Notes: generated from the letters alone by a model not told the origin. Shown: positions 53,643-62,673, counted from the first letter of the stretch. The stretch is DNA of 64,000 nt from UBA8752 sp964223495 (GCA_964223495.1 CAXQGL010000041.1:1-64000), one strand, 5' to 3'. Numbers and translations: made by a program.

Positions 53643-54418
53643 GCAAAGCCACGACCATACAGGACAACACGACGCGTTCGACCGGATACGGTGGAAGCCG
53701 CAAGCGTATGTTGTGGACCTTGCTCCTGCTGATACCGGCCGTGGTCATTTTCACCGCCGCGGTCCGCGCCGTGGACGCCATTCCCTGCCGGGCCTTGGAA
53801 ATCGAGGTCGACCAGATGGAAGGCATGTATTTCGTGGATGCGCCCACCCTCCACGCCTTGGTCTCGGATCGCTTCAACCTGATCGACCAACCCATGGCGA
53901 CGCTGCCCTTGGCCGAACTCCACGCCACCATCCTCGACCAGCACGGGGTGGCCGGTTGCAATGTCGAGCCGACATTGGGCGGGGCACTCCACATTTCAGT
54001 CAGGCAACAGCGTCCCCTCGCCAGAATCTGGCTGCCGGATTCCGTGCTGTATCTCGACGAAGCCGGTGAGGTCCTCCCATTGTCCGCACGATACACCGCA
54101 GACGTCCCCGTGGTCCATGCCCCCGACCTCACTGCTGCCCGCTCCACCTTCCCATTGCTCCGCGCAATGGACGAAACCCCATTCTGGGACCAGCTGATCG
54201 ACCAGATCGGCATCGATCCATCCGGGGAGGTCACCTTCCACCCCCGCATCGGTGACGTCGTCGTGGAACTCGGTTCAGCCGAGCACCTCGACCGCAATCT
54301 TCCCCAACGTTTACAGAAACTCAAGGCGTTCTATCAGGAACTCATCCGCAGGGGTGACCTGAGACAATACCGCAGGATCAGCCTCCAGTACGAAGGCCAA
54401 CTCGTCGCATCGAAATGA
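53639..54418 (+). CDS. ftsQ: Cell division protein FtsQ
   Basis: 259-residue bitopic divisome protein. GTG start (VSKATTIQDN) overlaps the murC stop (GTGA). The basic cytoplasmic head is followed by a transmembrane helix (~24-42). A POTRA-like region follows (~48-115, with ALEIEVDQMEGMYFVD), then the FtsQ beta domain (VRQQRPLARIWLPDSVLYLDEAGEVLPL). Position between murC and ftsA supports the call. The frame is open 29 codons further upstream inside murC, judged a shadow. Confidence 0.9.
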   Translation: MSKATTIQDNTTRSTGYGGSRKRMLWTLLLLIPAVVIFTAAVRAVDAIPCRALEIEVDQMEGMYFVDAPTLHALVSDRFNLIDQPMATLPLAELHATILDQHGVAGCNVEPTLGGALHISVRQQRPLARIWLPDSVLYLDEAGEVLPLSARYTADVPVVHAPDLTAARSTFPLLRAMDETPFWDQLIDQIGIDPSGEVTFHPRIGDVVVELGSAEHLDRNLPQRLQKLKAFYQELIRRGDLRQYRRISLQYEGQLVASK

Positions 54419-55719
54419 ACCCCAGCCCAAGCCAGCACAGCACCATGGAACAACCCAACCACCACCAGGACATCGTCGTCGGCCTCGACATCGGTACAAC
54501 CAAGATTGCCTGCATTGTAGGGCAGAAGAACACCCACGGAAAACTGGAGATCATCGGCTACGGCAAAAGTGAATCCATCGGCGTCACCCGCGGGGTGGTC
54601 GCGAACATTGAGCACACCGTACAGTCCATCCGGACGGCCGTCGAGGCGGCCGAGAAGTCGGCCAATGTCAAGATCGAAGTGGTCAATGTGGGCATTGCCG
54701 GACAGCACATCAAGAGCCTTCAGCATCGGGGTCAGATCATCCGCACGGATACGGAGGGCGAAATCACCCGTCATGACGTCCAGCAACTCATCGACGACAT
54801 GCGCAAGCTGAAGGTGCTGCCCGGTGAAGAAATCCTCCACGTCCTCCCCCAGGAGTTCACGGTGGATGGAGAGCCAGGCATCAAGGAGCCCGTGGGGCAC
54901 ACCGGCGTCAGACTGGAAGCCAATTTCCACATCATCACCGGACAGACCTCCGCGGCCAAGAACATCTACCGTTGCATCAAGCGCGCCGGACTGCAGGTGG
55001 ACCAATTGATCCTGGAACCCATCGCCTCGAGTTCAGCCGTCCTGAGCGAGGAGGAAAAGGAAGCCGGAGTCGCATTGGTGGACATTGGAGGCGGCACCAC
55101 GGACATCGCCATCTTCCAGGAAGGCATCATCCGCCATACCGCTGTCATCCACTTTGGTGGAAACGCCATGACGGACGACATCAAAGAGGGTTGCGGGGTA
55201 CTCAAGAAGCACGCTGAGGCCCTGAAGAACAAGTTCGGATCCGCTTTGGAACAGATGATGCAGCAGGACGAGATCGTGGTGATTCCGGGGTTGCCCGGCA
55301 GGCCGCCCAAGGAGGTCTCCCGCCGAAACATCGCCGGCATCATCCAGGCGCGCATGGCCGAGATCATCGAGCACGTCCATTATGAGATCAAGAACAGCGG
55401 TCTCGAAAGGGAGCTGATCGGCGGCATCGTGGTGACCGGTGGCGGAAGCCAACTCCGACATGTCAGACAGCTCTTCGAATATGTCACGACGATGGACTGC
55501 CGCATCGGCTTCCCCAACACCCACTTGGCGCAGGCCCCGGACCGCAGCCTGACCTCCCCCACCTATGCGACGGGCATCGGCCTGGTCCTGCTCGGATTCG
55601 AGGAGGAAAACGACAACACCATCGACAAGACGAGGGAGAACGGGGACGATACACTGCGTGGCCCGAAGCGTTTCCTGCAGAAAATCAAGGACTTCTTTGA
55701 AGACGAAATCCCGGAATAG
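54415..55719 (+). CDS. ftsA: Cell division protein FtsA
   Basis: 434-residue actin-like protein that tethers FtsZ to the membrane. Phosphate-1 loop VGLDIGTTKIACIVG, phosphate-2 VALVDIGGGTTDIAIF, adenosine motif GIVVTGGGSQLRHV, and a C-terminal amphipathic helix (KRFLQKIKDFFEDEIPE) for membrane attachment. ATG overlaps the ftsQ stop (ATGA); a second ATG at 54445 (MEQPNHHQD) is possible. Confidence 0.96.
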   Translation: MNPSPSQHSTMEQPNHHQDIVVGLDIGTTKIACIVGQKNTHGKLEIIGYGKSESIGVTRGVVANIEHTVQSIRTAVEAAEKSANVKIEVVNVGIAGQHIKSLQHRGQIIRTDTEGEITRHDVQQLIDDMRKLKVLPGEEILHVLPQEFTVDGEPGIKEPVGHTGVRLEANFHIITGQTSAAKNIYRCIKRAGLQVDQLILEPIASSSAVLSEEEKEAGVALVDIGGGTTDIAIFQEGIIRHTAVIHFGGNAMTDDIKEGCGVLKKHAEALKNKFGSALEQMMQQDEIVVIPGLPGRPPKEVSRRNIAGIIQARMAEIIEHVHYEIKNSGLERELIGGIVVTGGGSQLRHVRQLFEYVTTMDCRIGFPNTHLAQAPDRSLTSPTYATGIGLVLLGFEEENDNTIDKTRENGDDTLRGPKRFLQKIKDFFEDEIPE

Positions 55720-55722
55720 GTG

Positions 55723-55863
55723 ATGGCGACTCGGAAAGCAAATCCCGTTTTCAACGGGCGGACCGTGGATGGAAACCTGCAACCAACCGCCGAAGATGCG
55801 CCTTCCACCCCTTTCTTGGCGCGCACCCGAGGACCGCTGAAAAACCTGATTTCACAGGACTGA
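55723..55863 (+). CDS. Candidate 46-residue protein between ftsA and ftsZ
   Basis: The 168-base gap between ftsA and ftsZ contains an ATG 3 bases after the ftsA stop and an open frame of 46 codons ending TGA, 24 bases before ftsZ. The product starts MATRKANPVFNGRTVDGNLQ and ends PLKNLISQD. It is hydrophilic, mildly basic at both ends, with no membrane segment or cysteines. Counting it makes the cluster continuous, with coding spacing like its neighbours. No homologue is recognised; a chance frame in GC-rich DNA remains possible. Confidence 0.4.
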   Translation: MATRKANPVFNGRTVDGNLQPTAEDAPSTPFLARTRGPLKNLISQD

Positions 55864-55887
55864 AACCTTCCAACCGGAAACAAGAAC

Positions 55888-57792
55888 ATGGAATTCAACC
55901 TCCCCATCAATCCAGGATCGCCCATCAAGGTCATCGGTGTCGGCGGCGGCGGCTCAAACGCCGTCAACTACATGCACCAGCAGGGCATCAATGGAGTGGA
56001 CTTCATCGTCTGCAATACGGACAACCAGGCACTGGAGGCCTCCAATGTCCCGGTGAAGATCCAATTGGGCACGACCCTCACAGCCGGACAGGGTGCCGGC
56101 AGCATTCCCGAGATTGGAAAGAACGCCGCCATCGAAAACCTCGATGACGTCCTGGCGCAATTGGGTGACAACACCACCATGGTCTTCGTAACGGCTGGCA
56201 TGGGCGGCGGAACGGGAACGGGTGCTGCCCCGGTGATTGCACAGGCCTGCAAGGACCTCGACATCCTCACGGTCGGCATCATCACCGTGCCCTTCAACTT
56301 CGAAGGACGTCGCCGTGCCAATCAGGCTTGTGAAGGGCTGGATGCCATGCGTGCCGCTGTGGATACACTCCTCGTCATCCGAAACGACAAGCTCCGCGAA
56401 CTCTTCGGCAACCTCACGCTCAAGCAGGCCTTCTCGAACGCCGACGAAGTGCTGTGTACCGCCGCCAAGGGCATTGCGGAAGTCATTACGCTGACCGGCG
56501 ACATCAACGTCGACATGAACGATGTCAAGACGGTCATGCGCGATTCAGGCGCTGCCATCATGGGCGCCGGAAGTGCCAGCGGTGATGGCCGTGCCATGAC
56601 GGCCGTTTCAGAAGCCCTGGAATCACCCCTGCTCAACGACAGCGACATCACGGGCGCCAACTTCGTCCTCCTCAACATCACCTACGGCACGCAGGAGATC
56701 CTCATGGACGAGATCTCCGAAATCACGGACTACATACAGGACCAGGCCGGAGCCACTGCGGAAGTCATCTGGGGCTACGGTCATGACGAACAACTCGGGG
56801 AAAAGATCTGTGTCACCGTGATCGCCACGGGTTTCGAAGCCACCGCCAAACTTCCCGAAGGCCCCACAGTCAAGAAACACACCCTGTCGACCGAAGCCAA
56901 GGAAATCACGTCACCGCTCGACAACCCCTTCGGCGCTGCCGTCGGGCACGAGGGAGACGCACCCGAGCCTACGGAACAGGAACCCCACCTCAAGCAGACG
57001 GACACGACATCCGATACCGCGATGACCGCGGAGACACCGGATCCCCGTGACCTGCCCCTGACCATGACCTTCGTGGCAGAGGACATCACCTCGGAAGCGC
57101 CGAGCGCAGCACCTGACCTGTTCGGCCCCATCAAACCAGAATCCGGCGAGGAGATCAAACTCATCCACCGGGAAGTCGAGGAGCCGGTGACACCAGTGGA
57201 GCCCACACCGATCGAATTCAAGGTGCCCGCAGCGGAAGAAGTTCCCGCGGTGGCAGAGGAGAGCGAAACGGTGGAACGCATCGGGGAATTCAACATCCTG
57301 AACCTCGATGACGACCAGGAGGACAACTTGATTCCCGAAAAGCTGACCGGCATCTCCTTCACCAATGAACAGGTGACCTCAGATCCGGAAATTCCGGAGC
57401 AAACTGCAGCTGAAGCCCCTTCGGAATTGCCACAGGAGTCTGAAACAGAAGCCACGGAATTCCAGGCCCAACCCATCCCGACTCCCCGGCCGGAGACCAC
57501 CCGTACCGACACCGAACCGGCGCGATTGAGCCCATTGCCCGCTCCTGCTGAGTCTTCCGATCTGGCGCAACGCATGGCACAGCGCCAACAGAGCATACAG
57601 GAATACACCAAGCGACTGAGGACCCCGAGTGGCCTGACGGAATTGGAGAATGAACCCGCCTATAAGCGCCGCAACATCCAATTGACCCCGACCCCGGCGA
57701 GCAACGAATCGCAGGCCACCCGCCTCAGCATCGATGAGGAGACGGGAGGACTCAAGACCGACAACCCCTTCCTCCACGACAACGTGGACTGA
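55888..57792 (+). CDS. ftsZ: Cell division protein FtsZ with long acidic linker
   Basis: 634 residues. The GTPase domain (~10-325) has IKVIGVGGGGSNAVNYM, the tubulin signature GGGTGTGAAP and the T7-type NVDMNDVKTVM. A ~270-residue Glu/Pro/Thr-rich disordered linker (~330-600) follows, then a basic patch and the Bacteroidota C-terminal conserved peptide NPFLHDNVD, used to dock FtsA and other partners. Normal length for the phylum though far longer than E. coli FtsZ (383). yqeY begins 11 bases after the stop. Confidence 0.97.
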   Translation: MEFNLPINPGSPIKVIGVGGGGSNAVNYMHQQGINGVDFIVCNTDNQALEASNVPVKIQLGTTLTAGQGAGSIPEIGKNAAIENLDDVLAQLGDNTTMVFVTAGMGGGTGTGAAPVIAQACKDLDILTVGIITVPFNFEGRRRANQACEGLDAMRAAVDTLLVIRNDKLRELFGNLTLKQAFSNADEVLCTAAKGIAEVITLTGDINVDMNDVKTVMRDSGAAIMGAGSASGDGRAMTAVSEALESPLLNDSDITGANFVLLNITYGTQEILMDEISEITDYIQDQAGATAEVIWGYGHDEQLGEKICVTVIATGFEATAKLPEGPTVKKHTLSTEAKEITSPLDNPFGAAVGHEGDAPEPTEQEPHLKQTDTTSDTAMTAETPDPRDLPLTMTFVAEDITSEAPSAAPDLFGPIKPESGEEIKLIHREVEEPVTPVEPTPIEFKVPAAEEVPAVAEESETVERIGEFNILNLDDDQEDNLIPEKLTGISFTNEQVTSDPEIPEQTAAEAPSELPQESETEATEFQAQPIPTPRPETTRTDTEPARLSPLPAPAESSDLAQRMAQRQQSIQEYTKRLRTPSGLTELENEPAYKRRNIQLTPTPASNESQATRLSIDEETGGLKTDNPFLHDNVD

Positions 57793-57803
57793 ATACCCGA
57801 GCC

Positions 57804-58253
57804 GTGACCCTGCAAGAGCGCATCAGTGCGGACATGAAAGAGGCCATGAAGGCCAAGGACAAGGTGAGACTCGCAGCATTGCGGGACATCAAGTCCAAAA
57901 TCATGCTGGCCCTGACCGAATCGGGTGGATCGGATGCATTGGACGACACAGCGGTCACAAAAATCCTGTCCAAGCAACTCAAGCAACGCGAGGACACCCT
58001 GACCATATATCAGGAGCAGGGACGTAACGACCTCGCTGAGGAAGAGCAGGCCCAGGCCGAAGTCATCCGCCAGTATTTGCCACAGCCCATGAGCGCGGAA
58101 GAACTGGAGGCTGCCGTCTCGGCACTCGTCTCGGAAATGGGCGCCACGGGCATGGCCGACATGGGCCGGGTCATGGGTGCTGCTTCCGCCAAATTTGCCG
58201 GCCGCGCAGATGGCAAGGCCATCAGCGCCCTCGTCAGAGGACTGCTGTCCTGA
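57804..58253 (+). CDS. yqeY: GatB/YqeY domain protein
   Basis: 149 residues of the YqeY family, related to the tRNA-binding tail of GatB. Starts GTG (MTLQERISADMKEAMKAKDKVRLAALRDIKSKI...); the helical KQLKQREDTLTIYQEQGR and C-terminal MGRVMGAASAKFAGRADGKAIS are typical. Function is not settled; a tRNA-related role is suggested by the fold. The GTG is used because no ATG occurs until residue 11. Often follows ftsZ in Bacteroidota. Confidence 0.92.
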   Translation: MTLQERISADMKEAMKAKDKVRLAALRDIKSKIMLALTESGGSDALDDTAVTKILSKQLKQREDTLTIYQEQGRNDLAEEEQAQAEVIRQYLPQPMSAEELEAAVSALVSEMGATGMADMGRVMGAASAKFAGRADGKAISALVRGLLS

Positions 58254-58271
58254 TTTCATACACCCCCTCTG

Positions 58272-58300
58272 AAATCGAAGTCCCAAAGGGATTTTGATTT
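58272..58300 (+). terminator. Hairpin closing the dcw-yqeY unit
   Basis: A 13-bp stem (58272-58284 with 58288-58300, several G-U pairs) with an AAA loop lies 18 bases after the yqeY stop; its 3' arm is T-rich (ATTTTGATTT). It probably terminates the mraZ-yqeY transcript, though a long U-tail is lacking. Confidence 0.55.
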
Positions 58301-58301
58301 G

Positions 58302-58336
58302 TTTGCACCTACATTTAATGTAGGTACATATATTTG
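58302..58336 (+). promoter_or_regulatory. marR-yceI promoter with perfect palindromic operator
   Basis: ACCTACAT-TTA-ATGTAGGT (58307-58325) is a perfect 8-bp inverted repeat. It sits between a TTTG (58302-58305) and the exact -7 match TATATTTG (58329-58336); spacing is 23 bases. A MarR dimer bound here would block polymerase, so autorepression is likely. Confidence 0.75.
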
Positions 58337-58340
58337 TTCC

Positions 58341-58841
58341 GTGACATTGGAAGAGCACATCCACCAGCGTTCCTTTCCATCGGAACGGATCAAGCTGATG
58401 CTGCACGTACAGCTGGTCGCACGGCAAATCGTGGCCGTCACGCGCAAAGTCCTGACACCCTATGGGCTCACCCCCCAGCAGTACAACGTGTTGCGCATCC
58501 TGCGCGGTCAAAGAGGACAGGCCATGGCAGTCCAATCATTGGCCGAACGGATGGTGGACCCTTCATCCAACGCATCCCGACTGCTCGATAAACTCGAGGC
58601 GAAGGTCCTGGTCAAACGGACCGTTTGCCCTCAGGACCGCCGCAGGGCCGATGTGGTCATCACCAAAAAAGGCCATGCACTGCTGGACACCCTAGATGGC
58701 ATCATTCCACCTTCGATGGAGTCCATCACATCGTCCATTACGGAAAACAAAGCCGAACAATTGAACGCGGATCTGGACATTTTGTTGAATGCCTGCGACG
58801 ATATCATTGAAAAGAACACAACCCAAACCCAATCCAAATGA
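58341..58841 (+). CDS. MarR family transcriptional regulator
   Basis: 166 residues. Winged helix-turn-helix with the Bacteroidota MarR pattern VLTPYGLTPQQYNVLRILRGQRG, recognition region DPSSNASRLLDKLEAKVLVKR and wing DRRRADVVITKKG. GTG start at 58341 is chosen because it lies just after the -7 box and gives the family N-terminus; the frame is open to an upstream TTG at 58299, which lies inside the promoter. Overlaps yceI by 4 bases. Ligand unknown; the neighbour suggests a lipid-like or quinone-like signal (inference). Confidence 0.92.
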   Translation: MTLEEHIHQRSFPSERIKLMLHVQLVARQIVAVTRKVLTPYGLTPQQYNVLRILRGQRGQAMAVQSLAERMVDPSSNASRLLDKLEAKVLVKRTVCPQDRRRADVVITKKGHALLDTLDGIIPPSMESITSSITENKAEQLNADLDILLNACDDIIEKNTTQTQSK

Positions 58842-59449
58842 ACACCCTCATTGTTTCAGCAGCCCTGCTGCTCGCCCCGTTCATGGGCAACCCCACCGGA
58901 GGAGATGCCCCCGCCCGCATGACCGTCAACACGGCCAAGAGCACCGTGACCTGGGAAGGCACAAAGGTGACCGGCTCCCACAGCGGTGACATCAAGATCA
59001 GCAATGGCTATCTCGACGTCGAGAACGGTCTCGTCTCGGGTGCTACCGTCATCATCGACATGAACACCATCAACACACTCGACCTCGACGGAGGAGCCAA
59101 AGAGAGCCTCGATGGCCACCTCAAGAGCGACGATTTCTTCGGTGTGGAGACCTTCCCCACCGCCCAATTCGAACTCACCAAGCTCAATCCATTGCGCGGG
59201 GGGGCCGGAGAAGCAAACTTCAGCGCCATGGGCAGCGTGACCATCAAGGGCAAGACTGAAAACGTCTCTTTCCCGGTCACCGTGACCATGATGCCCGATG
59301 GCGTATCCATTTCGGGTGACATGGTCCTTGACCGCTCCAAGTTCGACGTTCAATTCCGCAGCAAGTCCTTCTTTGATGCCGCCACCCTCGGCGACAAGCT
59401 CATCTACGACGAATTCACCATCGGATTCAACCTGACGGCTGGCAAATAA
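58838..59449 (+). CDS. YceI-like exported lipid-binding protein
   Basis: 203 residues with a short signal peptide (MNTLIVSAALLLAPFMGNP). YceI lipocalin-like barrel: VNTAKSTVTWEGTKVTGSHSGDIK, a central DGHLKSDDFFGVETFPTAQFE and the C-terminal DRSKFDVQFRSKSFFDA. Members bind polyisoprenoids or amphiphiles in the periplasm. Its start overlaps the marR stop (ATGA), so the pair is co-expressed under the palindromic operator. The marR-yceI pairing recurs in Bacteroidota. Confidence 0.93.
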   Translation: MNTLIVSAALLLAPFMGNPTGGDAPARMTVNTAKSTVTWEGTKVTGSHSGDIKISNGYLDVENGLVSGATVIIDMNTINTLDLDGGAKESLDGHLKSDDFFGVETFPTAQFELTKLNPLRGGAGEANFSAMGSVTIKGKTENVSFPVTVTMMPDGVSISGDMVLDRSKFDVQFRSKSFFDAATLGDKLIYDEFTIGFNLTAGK

Positions 59450-59465
59450 ACCGCCGCCTCATGGG

Positions 59466-59498
59466 AAAGCCCTCCTGTGCCCTGCACAGGGGGGCTTT
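59466..59498. terminator. Terminator shared by yceI and the convergent beta-barrel-like gene
   Basis: A 15-bp stem (59466-59480 with 59484-59498, one G-T pair) and 3-base loop; AAA on the left arm and TTTT on the right allow use from both directions. Confidence 0.85.
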
Positions 59499-59514
59499 TC
59501 AATTCCCGCCGGGA

Positions 59515-60312
59515 TCAATGCAGGATGAGCCTCACATCCAATCCCCACCACGAACCATCCAGGTTGCGCTGCACCTCCTTCACCGCCACATCGGGCTGAC
59601 CGATGTTCCATTGGGCCGTCAGGGATCCTTGGGAATAGGGCTGAAGGAGTGGCCGCACCATGCCTCCGATATGGAGGTCGGCATCACTTCCTTCCTTCAC
59701 GACACCCAACTCCAGCGCCATACCCCATCGGTTCCAACCATAGCGGAGCGTCTCATGCTCCACTGAGAGGTATTGGCCCAGCGCCCCTTCCTCCTGTCCG
59801 CTCTGGAAAGCATTGGTCGGGAGGATTTCCCATACCAATCCACCGCCTGCGCCCAATCGCCATCCGGGAACGAGCACCACTTCAGTCCGGGCGACGAGGG
59901 GAAACGAATAGGAAGCCTGTATCCACTCCATGGCCACCACCACGGGTTCAGTCACGCCTCCCACCGGATCCAGCCAGTCCACTTGCGCCGACCAGATCCT
60001 GCGCGTCTGTTCGAAGCCGAACGCCAGTTGCCAGGACTTGCCGATGGCCCGCCTCACCGATACGCCGAAACTCCGCGTACCGCGTTTCCCCCAGCCCGCC
60101 GTCAATGCGCCATCCTGAACAAGAAGGGACTGACCTCCCCAGCCGGAACCCTCTCCTACCGCAGGCCGCCCGAATGGAACGGAAGACTGCATGCGAACAT
60201 CCAATGTCCAGTCCGTCTGACCGAAACCCGATGCACTGCAGACCAGGAACAGGACCAGCACCAAGGAATGCTGCACTTTCCCACTTGTGGATGCCCCCCC
60301 TGCGTTGATCAT
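59515..60312 (-). CDS. Exported protein, probable outer-membrane beta-barrel
   Basis: 265 residues. ATG at 60312 overlaps the upstream stop (ATGA). Signal peptide with core SLVLVLFLVCSASGFGQ. The mature part alternates hydrophobic and polar residues with many aromatic and Gly residues, and ends in a strand-like GLDVRLILH, all consistent with a small barrel. No family signature was recognised. It is the last gene of a two-gene unit with the small membrane protein upstream. Confidence 0.65.
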   Translation of the reverse strand: MINAGGASTSGKVQHSLVLVLFLVCSASGFGQTDWTLDVRMQSSVPFGRPAVGEGSGWGGQSLLVQDGALTAGWGKRGTRSFGVSVRRAIGKSWQLAFGFEQTRRIWSAQVDWLDPVGGVTEPVVVAMEWIQASYSFPLVARTEVVLVPGWRLGAGGGLVWEILPTNAFQSGQEEGALGQYLSVEHETLRYGWNRWGMALELGVVKEGSDADLHIGGMVRPLLQPYSQGSLTAQWNIGQPDVAVKEVQRNLDGSWWGLDVRLILH

Positions 60313-60656
60313 GATTTCATCCAACCCAACAATGCCAAGGCCACCGCAGCCGCGGTAACCACCAGCATCGCCCAGCGCAGCCCGGCATGCGGAATGAACG
60401 GCGCACGGTGCTGGCCGTGCAACAGGTGGTTCACCTTCAACGCCTCCTTGAAATACTGGCGATGCACCCCGAATCGATGCGCCTGGGGATCAGGAGCACC
60501 ATCGTGGTCCGACCCGGTATCGGACGCCTCGCGTTCGAATTCAATGGCCGCATCCTTCAAGCCGGACTCATAGGCATCCGCGAGTTCCGCATCCCTGAAT
60601 TCGAACACGTAGTAGCGGTTGTCCGCAGGATGGAGATACCAATTCGTCCAACGCAT
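60309..60656 (-). CDS. Small protein with C-terminal membrane anchor
   Basis: 115 residues. The N-terminal part is hydrophilic and aromatic (MRWTNWYLHPADNRYYVFEF); a middle segment is acidic with a His-rich patch. The C-terminus is a single transmembrane helix (~92-111, LRWAMLVVTAAAVALALLGW) with a short basic tail, suggesting a tail-anchored topology. No known family recognised. It follows the nitroreductase gene by 3 bases and overlaps the barrel gene by 4. Confidence 0.65.
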   Translation of the reverse strand: MRWTNWYLHPADNRYYVFEFRDAELADAYESGLKDAAIEFEREASDTGSDHDGAPDPQAHRFGVHRQYFKEALKVNHLLHGQHRAPFIPHAGLRWAMLVVTAAAVALALLGWMKS

Positions 60657-60659
60657 GAT

Positions 60660-61247
60660 TCAATCGGTGGTCCAGCGCGTGACATACTCGAGGGGTTTCC
60701 GGTGCCCCTTGCCTGGCCACTCGCCTTCCGGATAACCCATATAGAACAGTCCCATCCCCTGCACTCCTTCATCATGCGCCAACGCCGCCACGGCCTTCGG
60801 ATGGCTGAGGAAAGTCGGGGTCGACCAATACCCCCCGATGCCGTGGGCCGTGCACATCAGAAACATGTTCTGGACGCAGGCGGCCAATGCGGCCTGGTCT
60901 TCCCACAATGGGAAACGACCTTCAGGGTCGTGGGCCAGCCCCAGCGCCACGATGGCATTGCACCGCACTCCGCGGTCGCGGATCTTGTCATATTTCGATT
61001 CGAGCGCCCCATCACCCGCGTGCGCCTTGTAGGCTTCGGCAAGTGCCGCCATCAACAGCTCTGCGCCGCCGTCCATGAAGACATGGAAACGCCAAGGCTG
61101 GGTCAACCCATGGTTGGGCGCCCATGTGCCATGCTGCAAGACCTCCTCCACGATCTCCCTGTGCACGGACCGTGCGGAATAGCGCTCCGGTGGAATGCTC
61201 CTCCGGTCCTTGATCAAGGTACTGGTATCACTGATGCTGTAGCGCAT
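60660..61247 (-). CDS. Nitroreductase family protein
   Basis: 195 residues with the FMN-binding nitroreductase fold: DRRSIPPERYSARSVHREIV at the N-terminus (phosphate-contact Arg), WAPNHGLTQPWRFHVF, and the C-terminal GMGLFYMGYPEG. Likely a cytosolic homodimeric NAD(P)H oxidoreductase; substrate unknown. It lies 4 bases downstream of the M28 peptidase gene, so probably one operon. Confidence 0.9.
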   Translation of the reverse strand: MRYSISDTSTLIKDRRSIPPERYSARSVHREIVEEVLQHGTWAPNHGLTQPWRFHVFMDGGAELLMAALAEAYKAHAGDGALESKYDKIRDRGVRCNAIVALGLAHDPEGRFPLWEDQAALAACVQNMFLMCTAHGIGGYWSTPTFLSHPKAVAALAHDEGVQGMGLFYMGYPEGEWPGKGHRKPLEYVTRWTTD

Positions 61248-61251
61248 GGCT

Positions 61252-62673
61252 TCAATCGAGGGAACCGTAATCCAGCCGATCCAACAGGTAAACCATGGAG
61301 GTCAATGCGGCCGCACCGAGCTTGAGTTCTCGCTCATGGACATTTTCGAAGACGTCGCGGTTGCTGTGATGGTAGTCGAAATACCGTTGGGAATTGGGAC
61401 GCAGACCGACCATCAAGGGTCGTTTCCCTGCGGGCTCCTCCTTCTTCAGCGGGCCGATGTCCACGCCGGCTCCTCCCCTTCTCATGTCGCCCACACCGTA
61501 TTCCGCAAACGCCGCGCTCCATGCCCTCACAGCAGCGGTACCGGCATCCGAAGCGTCGATGGAATAGCCCCTCGGAGCGTCCCCTCCTGCGTCACTCTCC
61601 ACGGCAGCCACATGCCATTCTCCCTTCTCCTTGGCCCGTCTGGCATAGGTCTTGCCTCCATTGTTGCCGTTCTCCTCGTTGATGAAAAGGACAACACGCA
61701 ACGTGTGCCGGGGCGCATATCCCATGGCATGCAACGTGCGCAGGACCTCGATGCTCTGCACGATGCCCGCACCATCATCATGGGCGCCCTCACCGATGTC
61801 CCAACTGTCGAGGTGTCCACCCACCACGATGAACCGGTCAGGATGCTCGGTGCCGGTCCATTCGGCAATCACATTGGCCTGCGTCTTGTCATCGTGCAAT
61901 ACGCACCCCAACTCCATACCCACGCGCACATCGCGGCCAGCAGCCACCAGGCGCGCAATGTGCCGGGCATCCACGGTGCTCAAAGCGGCAGCAGGCACCT
62001 GACGCACCCCTTCCTCGTACCGCATGCCGCCGGTGTGGGGGAAAGTGTCCAGCGCATGCGTGAGCGATCGGACCAATGCCGCCGAACCACCATGCTGCGC
62101 CGATTCCACTGCACCCCTTGAGCGTTGCTCATGTGCCCCTCCGTAGGCACTCCCCGCATTGATCATCAATGGGTCCATCGGCCGATTGAAAAAGGCGATC
62201 CTGCCATCCAGACCATCCTCGCCCAAGCTGTCGAGCTCATCAAAATCCCGAAACACCATCACCTCCGCTTCCAATGTGCCTTCCGTACCCACGCTGCCCC
62301 CGAGGGCACTGATGCGCAGCGGCTCCGGCACACCACCGTCCACCCTCAACCACGCCCGTTCGGAAGCGCCCCGTTCCCAATGCGGCACAACGACAGGCTG
62401 CATCCTCACAGTGCCAGCTCCGATGTCCTCCAACGTCCTCGCACCCCACAGGATGGCAGCGTCCGCTTCCTCGGATCCGCTCAATCGCGCACCCACATCC
62501 TTGCACAACACCCTCAAATCCTCATAGCACCCCCCATGACCAAGGATCTGGGCATGAATTCCAGCCACCATGGCCGAGTCCTCATCCGACCAGCCGGATT
62601 GCTCCTGGGCCACCACAACACCACTGCAGCCCAGCAGCAGCGCGATCCAACCCATGCGTTTCATTTCCATCAT
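61252..62673 (-). CDS. Exported M28 family zinc aminopeptidase with PA domain
   Basis: 473 residues. Start at the ATG overlapping the SDR stop (ATGA). Signal sequence MMEMKRMGWIALLLGCSGVVVAQ; the Cys in LLGCS might instead be a lipobox. A protease-associated domain (~115-245) precedes the zinc site: His287 in GGHLDSWD, Asp299 in EGAHDDGAG, Glu333-Glu334 in NEENGNNGG, then an Asp in VESDAGGDAP and a His in YFDYHHSNRD. Predicted secreted or periplasmic aminopeptidase or carboxypeptidase Q type. No T9SS sorting domain is seen. Confidence 0.92.
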   Translation of the reverse strand: MMEMKRMGWIALLLGCSGVVVAQEQSGWSDEDSAMVAGIHAQILGHGGCYEDLRVLCKDVGARLSGSEEADAAILWGARTLEDIGAGTVRMQPVVVPHWERGASERAWLRVDGGVPEPLRISALGGSVGTEGTLEAEVMVFRDFDELDSLGEDGLDGRIAFFNRPMDPLMINAGSAYGGAHEQRSRGAVESAQHGGSAALVRSLTHALDTFPHTGGMRYEEGVRQVPAAALSTVDARHIARLVAAGRDVRVGMELGCVLHDDKTQANVIAEWTGTEHPDRFIVVGGHLDSWDIGEGAHDDGAGIVQSIEVLRTLHAMGYAPRHTLRVVLFINEENGNNGGKTYARRAKEKGEWHVAAVESDAGGDAPRGYSIDASDAGTAAVRAWSAAFAEYGVGDMRRGGAGVDIGPLKKEEPAGKRPLMVGLRPNSQRYFDYHHSNRDVFENVHERELKLGAAALTSMVYLLDRLDYGSLD

